Source: Nostoc parmelioides FACHB-3921 (GTDB lineage Bacteria; Cyanobacteriota; Cyanobacteriia; Cyanobacteriales; Nostocaceae). From it: a DNA stretch of 64,000 nt. The DNA is taken from contig NZ_JACJQL010000031.1 of the NCBI RefSeq assembly GCF_014696625.1, positions 21,482 to 85,481 on the forward strand, in the 5' to 3' direction. A program made the translations under genes and the position numbers. The notes beneath the pieces are model-generated. The model did not search any database and was not told the origin of the DNA. It saw nothing but the letters and a program-made list of their open reading frames with translations. Position 1 is the stretch's first letter; every line of letters begins with the position of its first letter. Positions 16,828-25,369 of this stretch are shown in pieces.

Positions 16828-16970
16828 AAGTCTATGATTCGATGAATTATCTGCATCTAAGTTTAGGACTTCTTTGGCACCAAAAGGAATTAACCAACAG
16901 CCACCTTTATAGGCTTTAATAAAAAAGCGTTCAACCCTAAGAATAGCCAATAGTGAGTTTTAATATTTGA

Positions 16971-17270
16971 ATGAGTAAATTTTCTATCGATATTGATTTT
17001 AGCCATGTAGACTTATCTTCCTTGGAAACCGAGGAAGATTTACGTATGGAAGCCAAAAAATTACTCCCTGCGGCGCTTGTTCAGCATGGTGAAGCTGTAG
17101 CCCTGCAAACCTGGGAAGAAATGCAAAAAAACTTTTCTGGTAAATTGTCTCCAGCAGAGAAGCGTAAATTTATTCAACAAACAGGGAAGAACTATCAACG
17201 CTCTGCTAGTAACCGAGAAAAACAAGAACTGGAAGACCATATAGTAGAGCAGCTACGCCAGCAGAAGTAA
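16971..17270 (+). CDS. Small hydrophilic protein of unknown function
   Basis: A 99-residue cytoplasmic protein, MSKFSIDIDFSHVDLSSLET onward, helical and charged (EKRKFIQQTGKNYQRSASNREKQELEDHIVEQLRQQK). I recognise no domain. It lies 63 bases upstream of arfB on the same strand, so the two may be co-transcribed. A link to ribosome rescue is only suggested by that neighbourhood. Confidence 0.6.
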   Translation: MSKFSIDIDFSHVDLSSLETEEDLRMEAKKLLPAALVQHGEAVALQTWEEMQKNFSGKLSPAEKRKFIQQTGKNYQRSASNREKQELEDHIVEQLRQQK

Positions 17271-17333
17271 TTTAGAGGCGATGGTCTTTGAGCAACCAGA
17301 GGCGATCGCCCCTTTAATGCTATACATAAAGTT

Positions 17334-17747
17334 ATGCTGCAAATTTCCCAGAAAATCATCATCCCCTATAGCGAAATTGAAATTAGTGCCATTCGCTCCC
17401 AAGGTGCGGGAGGGCAAAATGTCAACAAGGTTTCTACTGCTATCCACCTACGCTTCAACATAGAAGCTTCATCCTTACCAGCTTTCTATAAAGAGCAGCT
17501 TTTGAAGCTCAATGACCGACGTATCAACCAAGAGGGGGTCGTTGTCATCAAGGCTCAAGAACACCGCAGCCAAGAGCAAAACAAAGAAGAAGCTCTGCAA
17601 CGCCTCAAAGACCTCATCAAAAGCGCGGTCATACTACCCCAACCACGCAAACCTACTAAACCAACTCGCGGTTCTCAAAAAAGACGACTTGACAGTAAAA
17701 CTAAGCGAGCAGAGATTAAATCTATGCGAAGGCAGGTTATTGATTAG
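17334..17747 (+). CDS. arfB: Alternative ribosome-rescue factor ArfB (YaeJ-type peptidyl-tRNA hydrolase)
   Basis: ArfB releases peptides from ribosomes stalled at the 3' end of broken mRNAs. The GGQ hydrolysis motif is at residues 26-28 (RSQGAGGQNVNKVSTAIHLRF), in the domain I fold of release factors. The C-terminal tail (about 105-137, KPTRGSQKRRLDSKTKRAEIKSMRR) is strongly basic, as needed to enter the empty mRNA channel. At 137 residues it has the family length and lacks the codon-recognition domain of full release factors. I see no good ribosome site; the ATG at 17334 is supported by the immediate family-like sequence. Confidence 0.92.
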   Translation: MLQISQKIIIPYSEIEISAIRSQGAGGQNVNKVSTAIHLRFNIEASSLPAFYKEQLLKLNDRRINQEGVVVIKAQEHRSQEQNKEEALQRLKDLIKSAVILPQPRKPTKPTRGSQKRRLDSKTKRAEIKSMRRQVID

Positions 17748-17808
17748 AGGAAAATTAGGTAGTGGAAAAATTACTGATGACTGATGACTGTTGACTGATG
17801 ACAGCTAC

Positions 17809-18444
17809 TTAACATAGTTCATCAGATTTTTGCAGAATAAACAAACTACCATCGCCCCCGCGTCCAATCCTTAAGGTTTCGTCTAGGTAAGTAATGTCAA
17901 GGCTGGCAACTCTACCCTGAGGATTGTTCGCCGACACAACCTTAAATGGGTTGAGTTGGGGGGTATCAATGCCAATCATCTTCTCGATGGATAGATAGCG
18001 TTTGTCAAAATATACGTTGATACGTTTGTCCGGTGCAGATGATTTATCATCTATCACAGGCTCAAACCTAGCTGTAACTTTCACGTATCCTGATATTAAT
18101 CCCAGAGAATGCTGCACAAAAGCTAAATTAAAAAACAATTTATTAGCAACATCAATCACTTGATAAACTTTACCTACCTTGAGTCCTAATGGCAGGGAAT
18201 CCAAAGACCGGATTTCTCTGGCGGTGGAGTATTGCAGTTGCCAAGAACCTCCCAGCAAAGCAGCAGCATTCAGCAGGGGCTGGGGATTGGGGTTGCAGCT
18301 TTCTAATTCTGTTGTTAACTGTTCGATTTCTGCGGCGATAGTTTGATCTAACTTCACATTGGTAACAGGAGAGCCAGCACTGTTAATTTGGATCTCCGCC
18401 AGTTTCGCTTGTAGTTTTTCTTTTAATGAAAATCGGTTAGTCAA
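17809..18444 (-). CDS. PAP/fibrillin family protein (plastid-lipid-associated type)
   Basis: A 211-residue protein with the lipocalin-like PAP/fibrillin pattern: LNAAALLGGSWQLQYSTARE (about 58-77), VYQVIDVANKLFFNLAFVQ and the C-terminal LDITYLDETLRIGRGGDGSLFIL. In cyanobacteria and chloroplasts these proteins associate with thylakoids and protect photosystems or bind lipids and quinones. No signal peptide is seen, so it is cytoplasmic or peripheral to the membrane. Located just downstream of cobM (53-base gap) on the same strand, possibly co-transcribed. Confidence 0.88.
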   Translation of the reverse strand: MTNRFSLKEKLQAKLAEIQINSAGSPVTNVKLDQTIAAEIEQLTTELESCNPNPQPLLNAAALLGGSWQLQYSTAREIRSLDSLPLGLKVGKVYQVIDVANKLFFNLAFVQHSLGLISGYVKVTARFEPVIDDKSSAPDKRINVYFDKRYLSIEKMIGIDTPQLNPFKVVSANNPQGRVASLDITYLDETLRIGRGGDGSLFILQKSDELC

Positions 18445-18497
18445 GGCTTAAATATTTCCTTTTAAAAACTTATATCGTGTCAGATCATGAGTTTACA

Positions 18498-19283
18498 TTA
18501 GCCATCTCCAGCCGTGCGGAACAGATGACTATGCTCAGGATGATATAAGCGCGATCGCCCGGTGGTATGTGATAATGCAGGGCTAATCACATATAACGTG
18601 GTGCGAATGAGATTTTCTTGCTGAGTACAGTCTGCCATCTCTTGGAGAGGAACCACACGAATTTTTTCATCAGGCCATCCTATGCGAAAGCAAATAGCTA
18701 CAGGTGTATCTGGGGGATAGTGTTCTAGTAGTTTAGCTTGAGCGTTTTCTACATGGCGCGCACTTAGATATAAGCATAAACTAGCTTGATGTGCTGCGAG
18801 GGTGGCTAATTCTTCTGTTTGTGGGACTTGTGTTCGTCCACTAATGCGCGTCAGGATGATTGTCTGGACTAAACCAGGAACAGTCAACTCTACCTTTAGT
18901 TTAGCGGCTGCGGCTTGGAAAACACTAATACCGGGAATGACTTCAAAAGGAATATTAGCTGCTGCTAGAAGCTGCATTTGCTCATTAATTGCGCTGTAGA
19001 GACTGGGATCACCTGAGTGGAGACGTACTACAGATTTTTGCGATCGCACCCTGGCAATCATCAAAGGTATAATCTCCTCCAAAGTTTTGTTCGCCGTCTG
19101 AATAATTTCTGCATCTTTTCGGCAAAACTGTAAAAGCTCTCCTGGTATTAACGAATCTGCGAATAAAATGACATCTGCTACTGATAGTAGTTTTTGGGCT
19201 TTGACCGTAAGTAAATCTGGGTCTCCAGGCCCCGCCCCTACAATATAAACGGCGGAATCTAGGGAATTTACATGATTTTGCAT
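18498..19283 (-). CDS. cobM: Precorrin-4 C11-methyltransferase
   Basis: CobM/CbiF transfers a methyl group from S-adenosylmethionine to C-11 of precorrin-4 in cobalamin synthesis. The 261-residue protein has the tetrapyrrole methylase hallmarks: VYIVGAGPGDPDLLTVKAQ (residues 13-31), RLHSGDPSLYSAINEQM, FEVIPGISVFQAAAAKL and TIILTRISGRT. These are CobM-like and distinguish it from CobI and CobJ. Length is normal. Single gene, followed by the fibrillin gene. No cobalamin riboswitch is visible upstream in 19284-19420. Confidence 0.93.
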   Translation of the reverse strand: MQNHVNSLDSAVYIVGAGPGDPDLLTVKAQKLLSVADVILFADSLIPGELLQFCRKDAEIIQTANKTLEEIIPLMIARVRSQKSVVRLHSGDPSLYSAINEQMQLLAAANIPFEVIPGISVFQAAAAKLKVELTVPGLVQTIILTRISGRTQVPQTEELATLAAHQASLCLYLSARHVENAQAKLLEHYPPDTPVAICFRIGWPDEKIRVVPLQEMADCTQQENLIRTTLYVISPALSHTTGRSRLYHPEHSHLFRTAGDG

Positions 19284-19420
19284 ACAAAATTTTGTATAAA
19301 ACTTAAGTAATTATTGGTAGAAAGAAAAAAATCAAAAAATTTTTTGAGAATTTGCTCGGTATCTTTCCGGATTATCCATCTAGCCATAGTAGAGAGTAAT
19401 GGTAGATGCACCCTGGTTAA

Positions 19421-19449
19421 GCCCTAGAAATCATTCTGGGGCATTTTTT
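19421..19449 (+). terminator. Plus-strand intrinsic terminator with no gene before it
   Basis: GCCCTAGA (19421-19428) pairs with TCTGGGGC (19435-19442), then ATTTTTTATTTTT. Both flanking genes are on the minus strand, so this hairpin ends a plus-strand transcript that starts somewhere in 19284-19400. A small RNA is the simple explanation; see findings. Confidence 0.65.
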
Positions 19450-19534
19450 ATTTTTGGTAATTGGTAATTAGGAAGGGATATAAATTCTCCCCCTACTCTT
19501 CTACCTCCCCTACCTCCCCTGCTCCCCTCTGCCT

Positions 19535-20383
19535 CTACTCCGTATCTTTGGCAGAAGAAACAACGTCAGGTAAAGGACGTTTGCGAACGTACAACCAAGC
19601 TAATCCGGCTAATCCTAAAGTAATACCTGTCAGACTGACAACTTGTGCGATGCGTAGCGGCCCAAGCATTAAGCTATCTGTCCGTAGACCTTCAATCCAT
19701 AAGCGTCCTAAGCTGTAGGCTGCTAGGTAAACCATGAATAATGTACCTACTTTGAGGCGTGGTTTGCCAGCTAAACTACGAAAGAATAAAGTGATTAGCA
19801 AGGCAAAAACCATTAAGTCCCAAATAGATTCATAAAGGAATGTTGGGTGAAAGTACTCAAAACTTGCTAAATCTGGAGGACGGCGTTCTATTGGAATGTA
19901 TAGCTTCCAGGGTAAATTGGTGGGACGACCAAAAGCTTCTGAGTTGAAGAAATTACCCCAACGCCCGATCGCTTGCCCTAAAATCAGTGAAGGAGCTACC
20001 AAATCAGCTAATTGCCAAAACGGAACTCGCTTGAGCTTGGCAAAAATTAACGCTGCTATAGTCCCGCCAATAATCGCTCCATGAATCGCAATTCCCCCTT
20101 GCCAAATCGCAATAATCCGTTCTGGATGCTGGGCATAGTCTGACCATTGAAACAAAACGTAATAAATCCTGGCTGCGGGAATCGCCCCAATCACCAGCCA
20201 AATTGATAAGTCACTGAGTAAGTCAGGATTAACCTGCCGGCGCTTTGCCAAATATTGAGAAAGGCTAACACCAATTAGCACAGCCGTAGCAATCAATAAG
20301 CCATACCAGCGAATAGTGATTGGGCCTATTTCCACCAGAACCGGCCCTGGAGAAGTAAACAAAAACGCCAAAGGCAATGCCAT
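19535..20383 (-). CDS. lgt: Phosphatidylglycerol-prolipoprotein diacylglyceryl transferase
   Basis: Lgt attaches diacylglycerol to the lipobox cysteine of prolipoproteins at the inner membrane; several lipoproteins in this window would be substrates. The 282-residue protein has about seven hydrophobic spans. The catalytic-region HGAIIGG has H101. The Lgt signature GRWGNFFNSEAFG is at residues 140-152 (R141, N144, N147, E149). Start M-A-L-P-L is followed at once by the first span. It is a single gene with heptamer repeats upstream. Confidence 0.95.
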   Translation of the reverse strand: MALPLAFLFTSPGPVLVEIGPITIRWYGLLIATAVLIGVSLSQYLAKRRQVNPDLLSDLSIWLVIGAIPAARIYYVLFQWSDYAQHPERIIAIWQGGIAIHGAIIGGTIAALIFAKLKRVPFWQLADLVAPSLILGQAIGRWGNFFNSEAFGRPTNLPWKLYIPIERRPPDLASFEYFHPTFLYESIWDLMVFALLITLFFRSLAGKPRLKVGTLFMVYLAAYSLGRLWIEGLRTDSLMLGPLRIAQVVSLTGITLGLAGLAWLYVRKRPLPDVVSSAKDTE

Positions 20384-20410
20384 GTAAAATTACCCAAATA
20401 AATATTATGA

Positions 20411-20477
20411 GTCCATAGTCAATAGTCCATAGTCAACAGTCACTAGTCAATAGTCCGTAGTCAATAGTCCATAGTCA
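20411..20477. repeat. Heptamer repeat tract (AGTCCAT/AGTCAAT types)
   Basis: GTCCATAGTCAATAGTCCAT and related 7-mers are tandemly arranged between divergent lgt and coaD. Followed by CCCCAATCCCCAGTCCCCATTCCCC low complexity to 20528. Confidence 0.75.
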
Positions 20478-20568
20478 GAAGTTTCCTCCTCCCCAATCCC
20501 CAGTCCCCATTCCCCATTCCCCATTCCCCGGATATAATCACCTCAATAACATTGATATATCTAAGATT

Positions 20569-21144
20569 GTGATTGCTATTTATCCTGGTAGCTTTGATCC
20601 GATCACTTTAGGACACCTCGATATTATTCAGCGTGGTAGCCGTTTGTTTGATTTGGTGATTGTCGCCGTCTTGCGAAATCCGAGTAAAGTACCATTATTT
20701 AGCGTACAGGAACGCCTAAAACAGATTCGTAGAACCACTAAGCATTTACCAAACGTAGAAGCCGATGGTTTTGATGGTCTAACCGTTAATTATGCCCAAC
20801 AGCGACAAGCACAGGTTTTATTGCGGGGTTTACGGGCGATTTCTGATTTTGAGGTCGAGTTACAAATGGCCCATACTAATAAAACTCTTTCTACTCAAAT
20901 TGAAACAGTTTTTTTAGCAACATCAAATGAGTATAGTTTTTTAAGTAGTAGTGTGGTAAAAGAGATTGCAAGATTTGGTGGTTCCGTCGATCATCTTGTC
21001 CCCCCACACATAGCTTTAGATATATACAAATGCTACAACCACAACTATCCAACGGCGAATCCAACTACAACGGAAATTACCCCGTCTCACCAGAATATGG
21101 CAACGGCAGCCCCCCAGGAGATACTCCAGGAACGGGAAATGTAG
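20569..21144 (+). CDS. coaD: Phosphopantetheine adenylyltransferase
   Basis: CoaD adenylates 4'-phosphopantetheine in coenzyme A synthesis. The nucleotidyltransferase motif GSFDPITLGHLDII is at residues 7-20, and the second motif EYSFLSSSVVKEIARFGG at about 124-141. The start is a GTG at 20569 directly before IAIYPGSFDP, and no ATG is available closer. The enzyme proper ends near residue 157; the remaining 34 residues (PTANPTTTEITPSHQNM onward) are low complexity and read over the start of the next gene, in a different frame. Confidence 0.95.
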   Translation: MIAIYPGSFDPITLGHLDIIQRGSRLFDLVIVAVLRNPSKVPLFSVQERLKQIRRTTKHLPNVEADGFDGLTVNYAQQRQAQVLLRGLRAISDFEVELQMAHTNKTLSTQIETVFLATSNEYSFLSSSVVKEIARFGGSVDHLVPPHIALDIYKCYNHNYPTANPTTTEITPSHQNMATAAPQEILQEREM

Positions 21145-21722
21145 ATATTCAGCAGGAACTAGATCGCCTAGAAGAAATTATTTTATCTAGCTTCCGTGTC
21201 CCCTTAACAGGAAGGACGCTGATAGATGAAGAAAAATTATTAGAACAACTAGACTTTATCAGAGTTTCTTTACCGTCGGTGTTTCAGGATGCAGCTGCCA
21301 CCTTGGAACAAAAGCAAGAAATCTTGCTGGAGGCGGAAGAATATGGACAGCAATTGGTTGATGCAGCTCAAGCTAAAAGGGCGCAAATCTTAGCTGAAAG
21401 CGATATTATCAGACAGGCGAAACAAGAAGCAGACCAACTACGCCGACAGGTGCAGCAAGAGTGTGAGGAAATGATGCAGGAAACCCTTGCAGAAATTGAT
21501 CGCAAGCGGCGCGCTTGTCAACAGGAATTAGAAGAAATGCGACAAACTGCGATCGCTCAAGCTCAAGAAATCGAAAATGGTGCTGATGAATATGCTGATC
21601 ATGTTCTGGAAGGGATCGAACAAGACCTCAAAGATATGTTACGAGTTATTACAAATGGCAGGCAGCAACTAAGAAGTGATAGTCAAACACAGCGTAATTC
21701 CCACTCTCAGAAAAAGAAGTAA
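21030..21722 (+). CDS. Long coiled-coil protein overlapping coaD
   Basis: A 230-residue hydrophilic protein. Residues 1-40 are Asn/Gly/Pro-rich. From about 85 to 210 it is a continuous charged coiled coil (AKRAQILAESDIIRQAKQEA, then QLRRQVQQECEEMMQETLAE), similar in style to DivIVA or ATP-synthase b-subunit stalks but without a membrane anchor. Such proteins are commonly found next to coaD in cyanobacteria; function unknown. The ATG at 21030 overlaps the coaD 3' end by 115 bases, and no later ATG precedes the conserved-looking part, so translation may be coupled to coaD. Confidence 0.75.
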   Translation: MLQPQLSNGESNYNGNYPVSPEYGNGSPPGDTPGTGNVDIQQELDRLEEIILSSFRVPLTGRTLIDEEKLLEQLDFIRVSLPSVFQDAAATLEQKQEILLEAEEYGQQLVDAAQAKRAQILAESDIIRQAKQEADQLRRQVQQECEEMMQETLAEIDRKRRACQQELEEMRQTAIAQAQEIENGADEYADHVLEGIEQDLKDMLRVITNGRQQLRSDSQTQRNSHSQKKK

Positions 21723-21772
21723 ACACTGATACTTAAGTTACTATAATATTTTTTTAGCCTTCAAATTGCGGA

Positions 21773-22306
21773 TTAGTTTGAGGACAAATTGATATGAATT
21801 TTTGTATCAATCAATTGATTATTAACTAATAATCGACTACCTGTAATCCAAGTTTGTTGAGGTTGAAATTGATAAATTCTCCGGGGAGAATCATCTAGAT
21901 AATCCGCCGCCGTTTTGAGAAGTGGTTTTCTGGCACGATTTGCTAGCAAAGGAAAAGCTTTTTCAGCTTGGTTTTGGTCTAACTCACAAGCTATACCTTG
22001 AAAATACAACCCTTCTGGGCTACCTTCTGGGAAACTAGAATTATAAATAGCGATCGCTACTCGTCCATCATTGTGATAAATATTTTGTGAGTGCTTGGAT
22101 GTAATAGCAGAAGACCAGTAAATATTCCAACTGTCATCATAAGCAAAAAATACAGGCGACACCCAAGGAAAACCATCAACTGAACAGGTGGATAGTGAAC
22201 AGTAAATATTATCGGCAATGATAGAGTGTGCTTTACTTATAACCTCTATATTTTTGCCATCGATAGTATTCACCCATCCATTGTCAGCAGTTGCGGTTTC
22301 CATCAT
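21773..22306 (-). CDS. Pyridoxamine 5'-phosphate oxidase-related FMN-binding protein
   Basis: A 177-residue split-barrel protein: NIYCSLSTCSVDGFPWVSPV and FAYDDSWNIYWSSAITSKHSQNIYHNDGRVAIAIYN follow the pattern of FMN-binding pyridoxamine-phosphate-oxidase-like proteins. The C-terminus ends IDTKIHINLSSN. Substrate unknown. Two Met codons open the frame; either can be the start. Convergent to the coaD operon, upstream of nothing obvious. Confidence 0.8.
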   Translation of the reverse strand: MMETATADNGWVNTIDGKNIEVISKAHSIIADNIYCSLSTCSVDGFPWVSPVFFAYDDSWNIYWSSAITSKHSQNIYHNDGRVAIAIYNSSFPEGSPEGLYFQGIACELDQNQAEKAFPLLANRARKPLLKTAADYLDDSPRRIYQFQPQQTWITGSRLLVNNQLIDTKIHINLSSN

Positions 22307-22381
22307 TCCTATCGCTGTATTTTGTACAATTGCATTCTTCCAGAAAAGATGTATCGTAGTTGAGGATCAATTGTCCAGTAG

Positions 22382-23344
22382 TTAGATATTAAATTCTTGA
22401 TATACAGATAATAAAGTACATTCCCACACAAGGCGCGGTTGAGCGTATACCAGGAGGTATTTACGAGCTTTTTCTAGTTGACTGATAATCCCTGGTTGAT
22501 GCCGCTTTTGCCAGTAAGATTGCTGTAAATAATCCACTAACCATAATTGAGCTTCCGTCTCTAAATCCTTATCGATTCTCTTAGCTAATTCCAACGCGTG
22601 ACGTTGAGATTTTGGTACTGTTGTTAAATCTTGTAGTAAATCAGAGGGAATAGTTTGTAATTCTTCATAAGAGGCGATCGCACTCCCTGGACTGCCAGAT
22701 GCTAAACTCAACACGGCTGGGTGCTGTAAAACTTCTTGATTCCCTGTTTGTGTAAGTACTTCAGTCAAAGATGTTGTATCTAAGCGATAAAAGGGAATGC
22801 GTTGACAGCGTGACACCAAAGTCGGTAATACAGACTCAGGGGAAGGCGTAATCAAAATTATGGTTGCTTGTCCTGGTTCTTCTAAAGTCTTCAACAAAGC
22901 ATTTGCTGCTGGTTCTGCCATTGTTTGCGCCTCCTCCAACACCACCACATTTCTTGGTGCTTCTAAGGGAGGACGGCCGAGAAATTCTGTAATTTCTCGA
23001 ATTTGTTCTAGGCGAATTAAAGGCGGTGCTTTGCGCTTGAGTTTCTTTTCTACAGCTTGGGCGGCTGTAAATCTTTGCCCTTGGTATTGATAAGTCGGCT
23101 GTACCCACAATAAATCAGGGTGATTACCTTGACGCAAACGCTGTTGTAAAGATGGAAGAAGTCGCGCTTCCACAACAGATGCAAATAACAACTCGACAAA
23201 GCAACGCGCCGCTAAACTCCGTCCTACACCATCTGGCCCCGCAAATAGATAAGCCGGAGCTACTCGGTTTTGCTTAACAGCCTGAGTCAGTAACTCAATA
23301 GCTTGCTTTTGTCCTACCAGTGGTGCAAATGAGTTATTGGTCAT
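22382..23344 (-). CDS. holB: DNA polymerase III delta' subunit
   Basis: HolB is part of the clamp loader that opens the sliding clamp on primed DNA. The 320-residue AAA+ protein has FAGPDGVGRSLAARCF at residues 33-48, a P-loop where Lys is replaced by Arg, as expected for the non-ATPase delta' role. The sensor region reads VVVLEEAQTMAEPAANALLKTLEEPG and ITPSPESVLPTLVSRCQRIPF. The four-Cys zinc module of E. coli delta' is not evident. It lies 630 bases from tmk on the same strand, an association widespread in bacteria, here interrupted by a divergent small gene. Confidence 0.92.
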   Translation of the reverse strand: MTNNSFAPLVGQKQAIELLTQAVKQNRVAPAYLFAGPDGVGRSLAARCFVELLFASVVEARLLPSLQQRLRQGNHPDLLWVQPTYQYQGQRFTAAQAVEKKLKRKAPPLIRLEQIREITEFLGRPPLEAPRNVVVLEEAQTMAEPAANALLKTLEEPGQATIILITPSPESVLPTLVSRCQRIPFYRLDTTSLTEVLTQTGNQEVLQHPAVLSLASGSPGSAIASYEELQTIPSDLLQDLTTVPKSQRHALELAKRIDKDLETEAQLWLVDYLQQSYWQKRHQPGIISQLEKARKYLLVYAQPRLVWECTLLSVYQEFNI

Positions 23345-23624
23345 TCTTTAATTGTAGATTGACCGTGGAAAGGACAACCTGTGGCTAATTTATTAGACAA
23401 TAGTATAGGAATTATATCTAAATTTTTAACTATATTTGGCATTGCCACCCTACAGATAATTTATAAATCAAATATTAGTCCTATAGATTGAGACAAAATT
23501 TAAGATGTTTTGTCTATTTTTTACATTTTAAATATTGATTTGTAAAACATAAATTGGAAACATAATAATTAGTTCAACCACATGATTATCTTGAATGTAA
23601 TATTCAGAACAAGGAGTAAGATAA

Positions 23625-23867
23625 ATGGTTAAAATTACAATTGATACACTATATCTTATAGGTTATGATTTGTTCTCTGATGTTGACAGCTTTCTTGATC
23701 AACTCCTTTATCAGGAAATGCAATCCGTAGGAGGTGGTTACTGGGGGAAATCTTATGGGTATAACTCCTTGTTTGGCGGTGGTTACTCAGGAAATAGTGG
23801 CTCTTATAATTCATTTTCTGGCGGCTTTTCTGGGCATGGTGGCTACTACAATAAATCTTGGTGTTAA
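23625..23867 (+). CDS. Small Gly/Tyr/Ser-rich peptide, possible RiPP or bacteriocin-type precursor
   Basis: An 80-residue product with two parts. Residues 1-35 (MVKITIDTLYLIGYDLFSDV, then DSFLDQLLYQEMQSV) are acidic and helical like a leader. A Gly triplet at 36-38 (SVGGGYW) resembles a double-glycine processing site. Residues 39-80 are almost only Gly, Ser, Tyr, Asn, Phe and His in repeats such as GGGYSGNSGSYNSFSGG, ending NKSWC. A clear ribosome site (AAGGAG, 8 bases before ATG) supports translation. It sits alone between divergent holB and convergent tmk. No modification or export genes are near, so the precursor idea is inference; a structural Gly-rich protein is the alternative. Confidence 0.6.
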   Translation: MVKITIDTLYLIGYDLFSDVDSFLDQLLYQEMQSVGGGYWGKSYGYNSLFGGGYSGNSGSYNSFSGGFSGHGGYYNKSWC

Positions 23868-23976
23868 CTACTAAATTTTTGATAATGATAAGAATTCCCC
23901 AGTAAATAAAGTATTGCTGGGGGCTGGATATAAATAATCTGATGATTTTTCGATGACAAAATTATCAAACGACTGA

Positions 23977-24612
23977 CTACAGGCATTCTTTTAAATGTGG
24001 GCTAATAATGTCCTGAATGGTTTTATGTACAGTTTCTTTACTCAATTGACCATCAACCCTGATGATGCGCGAGGGAGAGGATGCGGCTAAATCTGCATAG
24101 CCTTGCTGTACACGGCGGTGGAAAGCGATGGTTTCTTGTTCAATACGGTCTAGTCCTGCATTTTCTCCCTGTTTGCGGGCTAACCCTACCTCAACATCTA
24201 CATCTAGCCAAATGGTGATGTCGCTGGTTAACCCACCAGTGGCGATGTCATTTAACTGATGGATAAGATTCATATCCAAATTGCGACCATAACCTTGGTA
24301 TGCAATGGTAGAGTCAACATAGCGATCGCATAATATATACTTACCCTGAGCTAACTTGGGTTTGAGTTCTTGGGCAACGTGTTGTGCGCGATCGGCAGCA
24401 TATAATAATAACTCTGTCACCTCAGCGATTGGCTTATCTTCCGCTTTCTGTAACAACAAGCGCCGCAAATCTACACCTAATTCTGTTCCTCCTGGTTCAC
24501 GGGTGAGAACCACAGAAATTCCCAAACTTTGTAACCACTCTGCACAAAGCTGCATTTGGCTAGTTTTGCCGCAACCTTCAACCCCTTCAAATACAATGAA
24601 TCTTCCACCCAT
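23977..24612 (-). CDS. tmk: Thymidylate kinase
   Basis: Tmk phosphorylates dTMP to dTDP. The 211-residue protein starts MGGRFIVFEGVEGCGKTSQM, with the P-loop EGVEGCGKTS (residues 9-18), then LTREPGGTELG and LCDRYVDSTIAYQGYGR, which are the substrate-binding and DRY motifs. The lid region LARKQGENAGLDRIE follows. Complete and normal in length. A lipoprotein gene ends 15 bases upstream, so these two are probably one transcript. Confidence 0.95.
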   Translation of the reverse strand: MGGRFIVFEGVEGCGKTSQMQLCAEWLQSLGISVVLTREPGGTELGVDLRRLLLQKAEDKPIAEVTELLLYAADRAQHVAQELKPKLAQGKYILCDRYVDSTIAYQGYGRNLDMNLIHQLNDIATGGLTSDITIWLDVDVEVGLARKQGENAGLDRIEQETIAFHRRVQQGYADLAASSPSRIIRVDGQLSKETVHKTIQDIISPHLKECL

Positions 24613-24627
24613 GCTGTCTTTATATGT

Positions 24628-25071
24628 TTACTTACCAGAGCAGTAGCCGTTAATTTCTTTAACTATGACACCTTCTTCAAGACTACTCTTTTGTAAGGTT
24701 ACTAAAAAGCGATTTGCCTGTTTAATATTCTTTTGATTGATGGCTGTTGCAGCTTCATTCAAACCCTTACTAATATCTTCATAGAGTTTGATAAATCGCC
24801 CCTGAAAACCTTGTAACTGTTCATCTTTGACTGTTAAGGCTTTCATTTCTGTGGTTACTTGGTCTATCTTACTAGCAAATTCAGTCAAGCCTTGGGAACC
24901 TTTAGCTGATTTGGGGTCTTTACCATATTGCTGACCTAATAAAGCTGCTTGATTAGCGATTTTTATAACTTTGTTACATTGAGCAACCTTACTTTCACCA
25001 CAGCCTGTACATAATAAGGCGATCGCAGCTGCAACGGAAAGCGTAGTACTAGGTTTATAGACACTCAGCAT
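24628..25071 (-). CDS. Small lipoprotein of unknown function
   Basis: A 147-residue exported protein. The signal MLSVYKPSTTLSVAAAIALLCTGC ends in a lipobox (LCTGC), so it should be lipid-anchored. The mature part is helical (GLTEFASKIDQVTTEMKALTVKDEQLQGFQGRFIKLYEDI) with two Cys (near the N-terminus, VAQCNKV, and NGYCSGK at the end) that could form a disulfide. I place the start at the ATG at 25071, preceded by GGAG; a TTG 18 bases upstream is the only longer option. No family name comes to mind. Directly upstream of tmk. Confidence 0.75.
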   Translation of the reverse strand: MLSVYKPSTTLSVAAAIALLCTGCGESKVAQCNKVIKIANQAALLGQQYGKDPKSAKGSQGLTEFASKIDQVTTEMKALTVKDEQLQGFQGRFIKLYEDISKGLNEAATAINQKNIKQANRFLVTLQKSSLEEGVIVKEINGYCSGK

Positions 25072-25369
25072 ATTTACTATAATCTCCAAATATATGATGC
25101 AAAAAAACAGACTAAGTAAATCATCGTTGATTGACTTTGTTTAGTCCTGTCACTTTATACTGCATCCTTCACAAGAAGTGTATGTAATTACCCTGACATA
25201 GAGAAAAGTTAACATTAACTATTGACTAAGCTGTTACGCATTTAAATCGTATATTTCGCACTCAGGTTGTCAAAAGTCTAAAGTCCACAGTCCAAGCTAG
25301 CCGTTAACTCTGGACTCTTGACTATGGACAGCCCTAACGCAAGAATATTTGATCTAGGTGCGTATCACC

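Noticed and set aside
19284..19420. Cobalamin riboswitch upstream of cobM
   Set aside because: No B12-box-like sequence was recognisable on the minus strand.
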